DNA of 64,000 nt, taken from positions 124,001-188,000 of the forward strand of contig CALSPF010000002.1 of NCBI GenBank assembly GCA_943788165.1, written 5' to 3'. Origin of the DNA: an uncultured Flavobacteriaceae bacterium (GTDB lineage Bacteria > Bacteroidota > Bacteroidia > Flavobacteriales > Flavobacteriaceae). Positions 38,953 to 47,313 of this stretch are shown piece by piece (position 1 is the stretch's first letter; each line of letters starts with the position of its first letter). The notes below the pieces were generated by a model that worked only from the letters and a program-made list of their open reading frames with translations, was not told the origin of the DNA and did no database searches. The translations under genes and the position numbers were made by a program.

Positions 38953-39158
38953 TGGAAACCATATTAAAATCTGAAATTACTTGTCCAAACTGCGGACATA
39001 AAAAAGTGGAAGATATGCCAACAAACGCTTGTCAATTTTTCTACGAATGCGAAAATTGTAAAAAGGTTTTAAATCCAAAAGAGGGAGATTGTTGTGTTTA
39101 TTGTTCATACGGAACTGTAACTTGTCCACCAATTCAAGAAAATAAAAGTTGTTGTTAA
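38952..39158 (+). CDS. GDCCVxC domain-containing protein
   Basis: TCPNCGHKKVEDMPTNACQFFYECENCKKVLNPKEGDCCVYCSYGTVTCPPIQ. Confidence 0.9.
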   Translation: METILKSEITCPNCGHKKVEDMPTNACQFFYECENCKKVLNPKEGDCCVYCSYGTVTCPPIQENKSCC

Positions 39159-39279
39159 AAATCCAACGATGAAATCCATACATATTTGCAATTCGCCTCA
39201 GCCAACACACAATCCAAAAATTGCAAAAGAGTATGTCTTGCCAACGCTCACTCCCGATCAACAGGGAGAGATGAAATAA

Positions 39280-40647
39280 TTAGAAATACCTCTTCAAATC
39301 ATACCCCACAAAACTCCGATTTAACTTATCACAAACCCTTCCAGTAGTTCCACTACCCATAAAGGGGTCTAATATTAATTCAAACTCTTTTGAAGTTTGA
39401 AGAATGGGCAAGGTGATTATTTCTTCAGGGAAAGGTGCAGGGTGTTCACCTTCAATATCTAACTTTTGATTTGCAACCGATGTTCTTACAATATCCTCAT
39501 TCCAATAATCTCCCATATTCTTTCCTTTAATGTTGGGAAGATATGGTGATATGGAATTTGAGTATTCCCCATTTACACTTCTATGTCTTGGAGGAAGAGA
39601 AGGTTTAGTTTTATCTGAGAGTTTGGTTAATGTAGGGGAGTAATCATACTCCATTGATTTGGTAAGATGAAATATAAACTCATAAGAAGGAGTAAGATTA
39701 GATTTTGATGATGAAGGTTTGGGGTTTGTTTTAGACCAGATAATAGTGTTTCTAAGAATCCATCCTTGTTCTTGAAGTTTTATAACTACTCTGTGGGGAA
39801 CGTTTTGAAGATTTCCATTGTAAAAAGTATCTCCTAAGTTTAGAAAGAAACTTCCTCTTTCATTTAAAACCCTTTTACAATCTCTTAAATGTTCTGAAAG
39901 GTTAATTACAAACTCTTCTGACGTTTTCTCATTCCCTAATCCTTCTTCTTCAGCATACTTTCTTTTATTCCAATAGGGAGGAGAGGTAAAGATAGTTTGT
40001 ACTTCACCATCTTTTAATTCACTCATATCATGGGATGATTTCTGATAAAACCTCCATGATGAGTTCTTAGTAGTTTTTAATTTATTGTTGGGTTTGTTTT
40101 CTCTACTTTCTTTCTCTTTTAGTTCTCGTTGAATTTGAAGGTAAGATTGGTTTACAGTAAGAATTCCTTTATCTAAGAGTTCTATATGGTCAGGGTGATG
40201 TTTATGAATAAAAATCAATCGTTGTAATTGAGAAGAAGAGATTCCCATTTCTTTAGAAACTATATCACGAGAAGAACTTCTGTTAGATTTAACAGAAGTT
40301 AAATCCGTTCTTCTCCCTTGTCCTTTTCTGTAATAACCATCAAGTATTAGGTATTCATTAATAAGTTCCTTAAAACTCTTTATTCTCTGTTTATTGAAGT
40401 GTATTAGGAGTAGTTCTTCTTCTCCTTCTTTAACTTCTTTCGCCTCAACCTGGACTTCTTCCCAACCTAATCGTTTTACAGATTCAAATCTTCTATTTCC
40501 ACTGATTACTTGATTACGAGAATCAATAATTAGAGGTTGTAATAATCCAACTTCTGAAATACTTTCCATTAGTTCCTCAATAGAGGATAAGGTATAGATT
40601 TCTTTATTCTTAGGATGGTGTTTGAGTGAGGATACTTTAACCTTCAT
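39280..40647 (-). CDS. ParB-like N-terminal domain + N4/N6 DNA methyltransferase (copy A)
   Basis: Co-linear and highly similar to 27153-28517; TSPPYW and DPFMGSGT motifs. Confidence 0.92.
   Translation of the reverse strand: MKVKVSSLKHHPKNKEIYTLSSIEELMESISEVGLLQPLIIDSRNQVISGNRRFESVKRLGWEEVQVEAKEVKEGEEELLLIHFNKQRIKSFKELINEYLILDGYYRKGQGRRTDLTSVKSNRSSSRDIVSKEMGISSSQLQRLIFIHKHHPDHIELLDKGILTVNQSYLQIQRELKEKESRENKPNNKLKTTKNSSWRFYQKSSHDMSELKDGEVQTIFTSPPYWNKRKYAEEEGLGNEKTSEEFVINLSEHLRDCKRVLNERGSFFLNLGDTFYNGNLQNVPHRVVIKLQEQGWILRNTIIWSKTNPKPSSSKSNLTPSYEFIFHLTKSMEYDYSPTLTKLSDKTKPSLPPRHRSVNGEYSNSISPYLPNIKGKNMGDYWNEDIVRTSVANQKLDIEGEHPAPFPEEIITLPILQTSKEFELILDPFMGSGTTGRVCDKLNRSFVGYDLKRYF
40275..40300. repeat. 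Element inverted repeat, site A2, inside MTase gene
   Basis: aacttctgtta-gatt-taacagaagtt perfect arms. Confidence 0.9.
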
Positions 40648-40686
40648 AGGGTGAAGGTAGCGAAGAATTTTGTGGTATGCAAGTAA

Positions 40687-42288
40687 TCAGGAGATCAACT
40701 GTTTTACTTTCTCCTTCCAAATATCTTCAGGAAGTGTTCCCATTTCTTTTAACCTCAACAACGTTTTTAACTGTTCCTCTGTTTCTGAAGTAATTGATTT
40801 TGATTTCTTTTCCTTTTTCTGGTCAAGTTCTTGATTGAATAGTCCATCATTTACTTTCATAATATCCTTATCCAAAACATTGTAATATCCATCAAAAACC
40901 TTTTGAGTAGTATGTCCTGTCATTTTCATGATACTCCTAATCGGTGTTCCTAATTCTATATGTTCTCTAATAAAAGTTCTTCTCCCTATATGTGATGAAA
41001 CGATTGAATAAAGTGGAATAAAACTTGTGTTCTCCTCTTTTCCGTTTAAATCCCAATCCCTAACTCTTACCCCTCTATTAAGACCAATATGTTTACATAT
41101 TTCCTTTATGTAACTGTTGTATTTCTGATTGGATATTGCATTACCGAACTTTGTCCTTGGAAAAAGATAGTTATGTGCATTTTTATTCTTTGAATACTTC
41201 TTCCAAATCTCAAAAGTCATTCTGTTGATCCTTACTCGTACAGGTTCCTTTTGAATTTTAATCTTTTCCATGAAAAAAGAAAAATACCCTAATCTTTTTC
41301 CATTGATTTCTTCTGTATCGTAATCAAAATCTCCAATCTTCATTTTAACCATATCTCCAAACCTACATCCTACATTACAGAGAAAAATCAACATGTCTTT
41401 ATACACCTCAAAAGAGGTATATGTAGAAGACCATCTTTTGTTATCAGTATCAACCCAAGAATCATTAATATAAGTTAGTCTCCTTTCCTCTTGAAGTACT
41501 TGTGTGTGATTCGGGTTTTGAATAGAGTACTTATCATAATTGTAAAGTTTGAGTACCTCATCCCTTTTAAAAAAGATTACTTCTCCTCCTCCATCACTAA
41601 GAACAATACCTTCTGGTTTCTTTATACTGAAATTGGTTCCATACTTTTCATTACTCCAGTTTGAAAATCTTGTAAGAGCTTTCATTCTCTTTCTAATCGT
41701 GGAGGGTCTTAAACCTTTTCTATCATAACTCCACCTACAAAATCCATATACCCAGTCACTATCCAAGTCCTCAGGAAACAATAATACATTATTTTTGGTT
41801 TGATACTCTGAGGTATATTCTCGTATTTGTTTGATACTTGTATTTGTACTTCTCTTAGTTGAGGTTCTGTTATTGTAGGAAGTTGAATTAATCCACTTTT
41901 CATATTCTGTAAGCATAGGTAAAAAGTGAATCTCCTTTCTACTAACAACTTCCTTTGTTCTTTTATCCTTTCTTAAATAACTTCTTACAAGTTCTACTAA
42001 GGGTTCTTTGTCTTGTTTTTTAATGGTAAGGACTATTCCATTAATTTCATCTAACTTATTTTTAATCAGCAAGTTTTTATCTCGATAATCTTTGTCAGAA
42101 GATTTTATAGGGTCTTTTGAAGTTTTCTTTCTCCAATTATCGTCCCAATCTTTAATTTGACAAACAACCCCTGTGCTAACCTTAGTTCTCTTTCCCTTGT
42201 AGTAATAATCAATAATGATGGGAACAGAATCCTTTTGATTAAGGTGATTCTTATTGTTTTTATAGTCCAATCTGTAATAAAGCCCCAT
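40687..42288 (-). CDS. Tyrosine recombinase/integrase
   Basis: NVGCRFGDMVKMKIGDFD (catalytic R), SSHIGRRTFIREHIELGTPIRSIMKMTGHTTQKVFDGYYNV (HxxR...H...Y); next to tRNA. Confidence 0.95.
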   Translation of the reverse strand: MGLYYRLDYKNNKNHLNQKDSVPIIIDYYYKGKRTKVSTGVVCQIKDWDDNWRKKTSKDPIKSSDKDYRDKNLLIKNKLDEINGIVLTIKKQDKEPLVELVRSYLRKDKRTKEVVSRKEIHFLPMLTEYEKWINSTSYNNRTSTKRSTNTSIKQIREYTSEYQTKNNVLLFPEDLDSDWVYGFCRWSYDRKGLRPSTIRKRMKALTRFSNWSNEKYGTNFSIKKPEGIVLSDGGGEVIFFKRDEVLKLYNYDKYSIQNPNHTQVLQEERRLTYINDSWVDTDNKRWSSTYTSFEVYKDMLIFLCNVGCRFGDMVKMKIGDFDYDTEEINGKRLGYFSFFMEKIKIQKEPVRVRINRMTFEIWKKYSKNKNAHNYLFPRTKFGNAISNQKYNSYIKEICKHIGLNRGVRVRDWDLNGKEENTSFIPLYSIVSSHIGRRTFIREHIELGTPIRSIMKMTGHTTQKVFDGYYNVLDKDIMKVNDGLFNQELDQKKEKKSKSITSETEEQLKTLLRLKEMGTLPEDIWKEKVKQLIS

Positions 42289-42336
42289 TAATCAGTCCAT
42301 TAACTCTTTCTAATATACGAAAAATTCCTGAATTTT

Positions 42337-42356
42337 AGTACCCCATATAGTACCCC
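42337..42356. repeat. Integrase-side arm repeats AGTACCCC x2
   Basis: agtaccccatatagtacccc, 12-bp period, upstream of integrase start. Confidence 0.6.
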
Positions 42357-42380
42357 AAAGGGGTTTTTGTGTAAAAACAA

Positions 42381-42416
42381 AACCCCAACAAGTTGTAAAT
42401 CAACAAGTTGAGGTTT
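42381..42416 (-). terminator. Possible tRNA terminator hairpin
   Basis: aaccccaacaagttgtaaatcaacaagttgaggttttct. Confidence 0.5.
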
Positions 42417-42421
42417 TCTGT

Positions 42422-42498
42422 TGGTGGTCCCACCTGGGCTCGAACCAGGGACCAACTGATTATGAGTCAGCTACTCTAACCAACTGAGCTATAGGACC
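42422..42498 (-). tRNA. tRNA with CAT anticodon (Met elongator or Ile2), CCA encoded
   Basis: Reverse strand GGTCCTATAGCTCAGTTGGTTAGAGTAGCTGACTCATAATCAGTTGGTCCCTGGTTCGAGCCCAGGTGGGACCACCA folds as cloverleaf; loop CTCATAA. Confidence 0.95.
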
Positions 42499-42684
42499 TA
42501 TTGTGCTATTTATAGGGGTTTAGAGAGGCCAAAATGATTGGCTGGATTAAGGGGGGTCAAAAATCGCAATATTGACAAAACTCCTGAAAATCTAAATCCT
42601 TATTAGTACGGTGTAAATTTAATCTATTTTTGGAAAAAACAATGCATTATTGTGTCTGTCTGTCTCAAGTAAGTAGGATTTATT

Positions 42685-43058
42685 ATGTTATATGAATTTA
42701 CTTCAATGAAGAAACGATTCTCTCTCATCTGTTTAATAGTAATCATAGCTTGTGCTAGGGAAGAGCCTGTAAATATCGAAGGTTCAGGTGTTCCTGCAAA
42801 TTATTCATATTTCTTTACAATGATCGTTGGAGAAGGAGGTGTCGTGTCGTGTTTACCAACCGGATTAGGTTATTCAGGATGTAGATATGGCATAGGAACC
42901 ATGGATGGGATCCCTTTTAAAGTCAATAAAGGAAGTTCAGCTATTCTTAAGGCTACACCTAATGATGGATATTCCTTTTCAGGGTGGTCCAGTCGAATGA
43001 ATTATCGATTATCGTGAACTTTGGTTCTGATATTACCCTTACAGAAACAAGCGATTAA
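42685..43058 (+). pseudogene. Frameshifted lipoprotein with InlB B-repeat-like domain
   Basis: Lipobox LICLIVIIAC; GYSFSGWSS then another frame continues SNELSIIVNFGSDITLTETSD*. Confidence 0.7.
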
Positions 43059-43244
43059 ATTCGGAAGGTGGTTCGGTTTGGACAAAACAATAATTAATGT
43101 TCCCCTCTATACCCTGCCTAATAACATTACTTATCCACCCTCCGTTTCTTCATCACGTTTAACAACTTCAACTTCTGTTAAAAATTAGATGTTCCAATTA
43201 AAATTTCATGCCTTTTAAGTGATGTTTTAAGTAACTTTGTCCTG

Positions 43245-44465
43245 ATGAATACAATACATAATGCTTTTGGAGTTCTATTTCTTGGAATCCTATTGGGTTG
43301 TAGTTCAAATGAACCTGCAACAGAAGAATTACCCGAAACCTTAACCGTTTCTTCTATTGCAACTTTTTCTGCCAATCAAGAAATGTGTTCAACGAACATC
43401 ACCTCTAATCTCGAATGGCGAATAAATAACGACGCTAACTGGATTAGCGTTAGTCCTCCATCAGGATCTAATAATGGAGCAATAAGTGTTTCTGTATCCT
43501 CAAACTCAAGTCCCTACATGCGTTCGGAAATGCTTTCTGTCTCGGGCGGTAGTCTTTCAAGATTTCTACATATTACGCAAGAAGCAGCCGCAGAAGAACC
43601 CGCTCCTATACCTTCAAGTGGTTTAGATCCAAATCAAGCCCCTGCAGAAAACTTTGATTTATCCAAGTGGAAGTTAAGTATCCCTGTAAATAAAGGAAAT
43701 GGAACCGCAACCGATATTTCCGTTAGTCAACTCAATAATAACTATGAAAACAGTACTTATTTTTATACAGCGTCAGATGGAGGAATGGTTTTTAAATGCC
43801 CGGTAGAGGGTTACAAAACATCAGCCAACACAAGTTACACAAGGGTAGAGTTACGTGAAATGCTTCGAGGCAACAATACGAGTATCAGCACCCAAGGTGT
43901 AAATAAAAACAACTGGGTCTTTGGCACAGCACCTCAAGCAGATAAAAATGCAGCAGCGGCCTTTGATGGTGAAATGAATGCCACTTTAGCAGTGAACCAT
44001 GTTACAACATCGGGTAGTAGCAGTCATATAGGAAGAGTCATTATAGGACAAATACACGCAAACAATGACGAGCCTATTCGTATCTACTACAGGAAATTAC
44101 CCAACAACAACTTAGGCTCTATCTACTTTGCCCACGAACCAACCGATGGAAATGGCAATGAACAATGGCACGTAATGATAGGTTCTAGAAATAACAGCGC
44201 ATCGAATCCTTCAGACGGAATTGCTTTAGACGAAGTCTTTAGCTATCGAATTAAGGTTGTAGGAGATATCCTGACCGTTACCGTCATCCGCGAAGGGAAA
44301 CAAGATGTTATTAAAACAGTCAATATGGTGAACAGTGGTTTTAATGAAGGCGGTCAATACATGTATTTTAAAGCTGGGGTCTACCATGTTAATAATTCTG
44401 GAAATGACGCTGATTATGCTCAGGCAACCTTTTATGCTTTAGAAAAATCGCATACAAGTAACTAA
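43245..44465 (+). CDS. Alginate lyase, PL7 family, with N-terminal BACON-like domain; lipoprotein
   Basis: Lipobox LGC; BACON-like NLEWRINNDANWISVSPPSGSNNG; PL7 motifs SYTRVELRE, VIIGQIH, YFKAGVYHVN. Confidence 0.92.
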   Translation: MNTIHNAFGVLFLGILLGCSSNEPATEELPETLTVSSIATFSANQEMCSTNITSNLEWRINNDANWISVSPPSGSNNGAISVSVSSNSSPYMRSEMLSVSGGSLSRFLHITQEAAAEEPAPIPSSGLDPNQAPAENFDLSKWKLSIPVNKGNGTATDISVSQLNNNYENSTYFYTASDGGMVFKCPVEGYKTSANTSYTRVELREMLRGNNTSISTQGVNKNNWVFGTAPQADKNAAAAFDGEMNATLAVNHVTTSGSSSHIGRVIIGQIHANNDEPIRIYYRKLPNNNLGSIYFAHEPTDGNGNEQWHVMIGSRNNSASNPSDGIALDEVFSYRIKVVGDILTVTVIREGKQDVIKTVNMVNSGFNEGGQYMYFKAGVYHVNNSGNDADYAQATFYALEKSHTSN

Positions 44466-44582
44466 GCTTTTACTTGGGTTAGATCAACACTTAATGGGCT
44501 TTGCCAACAATGAAAGCAACCTCTTTTTAATCGATTAAAACCAATCTTTGTATCTTTAGAAAAACAGCAAACTATTTTTCAG

Positions 44583-44846
44583 ATGAAATTCCTTTACCTA
44601 AGCCTAGTCCTAACTTTTGTTCACCCCACGGTTCCTGTGCAAGACGATTGTCGTGCACGTTTGCGTTATTTCAACTTTGATACCATGACAGAACAAGAGC
44701 GTTTGTTGTGGCTCAATTGTGCTTTCGAAAAACTTAAAACAGGAGATGATGGCGCTTTAATTCGTTATGAGGAATGGAGCGGAACACTTATGTCATATCC
44801 TGAATTTAAAGCGCTATGGGAAAAGAAAAAAAAGAGCTCATCCTAA
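44583..44846 (+). CDS. Hypothetical secreted small protein
   Basis: 87 aa with N-terminal hydrophobic segment. Confidence 0.45.
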   Translation: MKFLYLSLVLTFVHPTVPVQDDCRARLRYFNFDTMTEQERLLWLNCAFEKLKTGDDGALIRYEEWSGTLMSYPEFKALWEKKKKSSS

Positions 44847-44887
44847 AAAGAAGTATCTTTATACGCGTTGTATAAACTCTTTTTTCT

Positions 44888-45523
44888 GTGATTGTAGAAT
44901 TAAAAAAACATTTTGGAAGCAACTTCGAAACTGCACTTTTAGAGGAAATTGCTCAAGTCGGCACCTTTCGCTCTGTCCCTGCTGAGGTGGAATTAATGGA
45001 TATTGGCCAAACCATTAAAGGAGTTCCTTTGATGCTCCATGGGGCAGTAAAAATCTCACGTGAAGACAGTGAAGGAAACGAACTCTTGCTCTATTACTTA
45101 GAGGAAGGAGAATCCTGTACCATGACCTTTGCTTGGGAATTGGGGCAACAAAAGAGCAAAATACGTGCTGTGACTGAAATGCCTTCCGAACTTATTATGG
45201 TTCCGCTCTCGGTCATGGAAAATTGGTCGGACCGCTATCCTTCTTGGCGGCAGTTTTTATTCAAGAGCTATCAAAAACGCATGGATGAACTCCTCGAAAC
45301 CCTCGACAGTATCGCCTTTGACCAGCTGGAAAAAAGACTTTGGAATTACCTCATCGAAAAAAAACGAGTCACTAAACAAACTACACTTTCTATTACCCAC
45401 CAAACAATCGCACAAGACCTACATAGTTCACGCGTGGTCATTTCTCGCTTATTAAAACGCTTGGAAAACAATCAAAAAATTAGTTTACACCGCAATACCA
45501 TAGAATTAATTGAGCTTGTGTAA
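44888..45523 (+). CDS. Crp/Fnr-family regulator
   Basis: ISREDSEGNELLLYYLEEGESCTMTFAW; C-term HTH THQTIAQDLHSSRVVISRLLKRLE. Confidence 0.9.
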   Translation: MIVELKKHFGSNFETALLEEIAQVGTFRSVPAEVELMDIGQTIKGVPLMLHGAVKISREDSEGNELLLYYLEEGESCTMTFAWELGQQKSKIRAVTEMPSELIMVPLSVMENWSDRYPSWRQFLFKSYQKRMDELLETLDSIAFDQLEKRLWNYLIEKKRVTKQTTLSITHQTIAQDLHSSRVVISRLLKRLENNQKISLHRNTIELIELV

Positions 45524-45570
45524 CCTAGGTTACTCTGGGTGTCAAAGTAGTAATGTACATTTGCTGAACA

Positions 45571-47301
45571 ATGAACAGCATACAACACTATTTTCCGATT
45601 CTCAGCTGGTTAAAAACCTATTCCCCTTCTTTTCTTAAAGGAGATATTGCGGCAGGCATCACAGTGGGGATCATGTTGATACCACAGGGAATGGCTTATG
45701 CTATGATTGCTGGCCTTCCGCCGGTCTACGGACTGTATGCAGCCCTCTTTCCACAAATTATATATGCTATCATGGGCACATCGCGCCAACTTGCCGTTGG
45801 TCCTGTTGCCATGGATTCTTTATTGGTTGCCGCTGGTTTGGGTGCCCTATCCCTTACAACAAACGCAGAATATGTTGCCCTTGCTTCCTTTTTGGCGCTT
45901 TTTATGGGAACCATACAGCTTTTATTGGGCGGTCTAAAATTAGGCTTTTTGGTCAATTTTCTTTCAAAGCCTGTAATCAGCGGATTTACTTCAGCAGCAG
46001 CTATTATCATCGCATTAAGCCAGCTAAATCATTTGCTAGGCATTGACATTCCGAGGAGTAATAAACTTCATGAGCTTTTCTTTTATTTAATAGAATTGGG
46101 CCCTCAAACCCACCTTTTAAGTGTCCTCATAAGTGGTATAGGTATTTCTTTTTTATTGATCGCAAAAAAACACTTTCCCAAACTTCCCGGGGCGTTACTC
46201 TTGGTCTTTCTAACCACTTTTATTGCGGCGCAAAATAACTGGGAAAGCCTCGGGGTTACACTGGTTAAAGAAGTTCCTGAAGGGCTGCCTTCTTTTGTGT
46301 GGCCCAAAGCTAGCTTGTCTCAGGTCTATGAGCTATTCCCTCTAGCATTAACTTTGGCGCTCATTGCTTTTATGGAAGCTATTTCTGTTGCAAAAGCCAT
46401 CGAAGAAAAGGAAAAAACAAATTACCTCAACCCCAATCAAGAGCTCATTGCCTTGGGAAGTGCAAATATTGTTGGTGGACTGTTCCAAGCCTTCCCAACC
46501 ACCGGAGGGTTTTCTAGAACAGCCGTCAATCATGATGCTGGAGCAAAAACAGGAGTTGCCGCTCTTTTTAGCGCAGCCGTAGTGGGGTTAACACTCCTCT
46601 TTTTCACCTCCTTTTTCTATCATTTACCCACTGCTGTCTTGGGCGCTATCATCCTTGTTGCTGTGGGAAAATTAATTGACCTAAGCTACCCCAAAAAGCT
46701 CTGGAAAAACAACCGAGCCGAATTTTACGTTCTCTTGTTTGCCTTTTCTATTACCCTCTTTGTTGGGATCAAAGAAGGAATTTTACTAGGGGTCTTTGCT
46801 GCCCTTTTATATATGGTATATCAAAATACGCGCCCACATATTGCCGTTTTAGGACGCATTAAAAACACCCACTATTTTAAAAATATTGATCGCTTTTCCA
46901 ATGAGGTCACAACTTTTCCGCATGTCCTGATCTTGCGTTTTGACGGACAACTTTTCTTTGGAAACCAACTCTATTTCAAGCAACAGCTCTCGCATTTAAT
47001 AAAACAACACCCTGAATCGGTCAACCATTTAGTCCTTGCTGCTGCACCCATCAACTATATCGATGCAAGCGCCATGGAAATGCTTTCTCTCTTGTTCGAA
47101 GAGCTAAAAGAAAATGGCACTAACCTCTACTGGACCGGCCTGAGTGGTCCAATTAGAGATCAGTTTCACAACCTAGGTCTTTTGAGCCGTTTTAACAATC
47201 TTTTTGTCTATTCTTCGCTAGAAGCTGCCCTAAATGCCATTGAAGGAAAAGCCCCTTCAGAAATCGAAAAATCAATCGCTACCCAACGTAATAACCATTA
47301 A
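45571..47301 (+). CDS. SulP-family anion permease with STAS domain
   Basis: GDIAAGITVGIMLIPQGMAYAMIAGLPPVYGLYAALFP; C-terminal STAS PINYIDASAMEMLSLLFEEL. Confidence 0.95.
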   Translation: MNSIQHYFPILSWLKTYSPSFLKGDIAAGITVGIMLIPQGMAYAMIAGLPPVYGLYAALFPQIIYAIMGTSRQLAVGPVAMDSLLVAAGLGALSLTTNAEYVALASFLALFMGTIQLLLGGLKLGFLVNFLSKPVISGFTSAAAIIIALSQLNHLLGIDIPRSNKLHELFFYLIELGPQTHLLSVLISGIGISFLLIAKKHFPKLPGALLLVFLTTFIAAQNNWESLGVTLVKEVPEGLPSFVWPKASLSQVYELFPLALTLALIAFMEAISVAKAIEEKEKTNYLNPNQELIALGSANIVGGLFQAFPTTGGFSRTAVNHDAGAKTGVAALFSAAVVGLTLLFFTSFFYHLPTAVLGAIILVAVGKLIDLSYPKKLWKNNRAEFYVLLFAFSITLFVGIKEGILLGVFAALLYMVYQNTRPHIAVLGRIKNTHYFKNIDRFSNEVTTFPHVLILRFDGQLFFGNQLYFKQQLSHLIKQHPESVNHLVLAAAPINYIDASAMEMLSLLFEELKENGTNLYWTGLSGPIRDQFHNLGLLSRFNNLFVYSSLEAALNAIEGKAPSEIEKSIATQRNNH

Positions 47302-47313
47302 TTTCAGAACATT

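Larger units (their letters stand above)
36410..42436. mobile_element. Complete small integrative element in tRNA(CAT): att core, arm repeats, leader, 2 xis-like ORFs, cargo, ParB-MTase, tyrosine integrase
   Basis: 15-nt direct repeat tggtggtcccacctg at 36410-36424 and 42422-42436 (tRNA 3' end); integrase adjacent to the tRNA; GGGTACT repeats at both ends. Confidence 0.85.
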
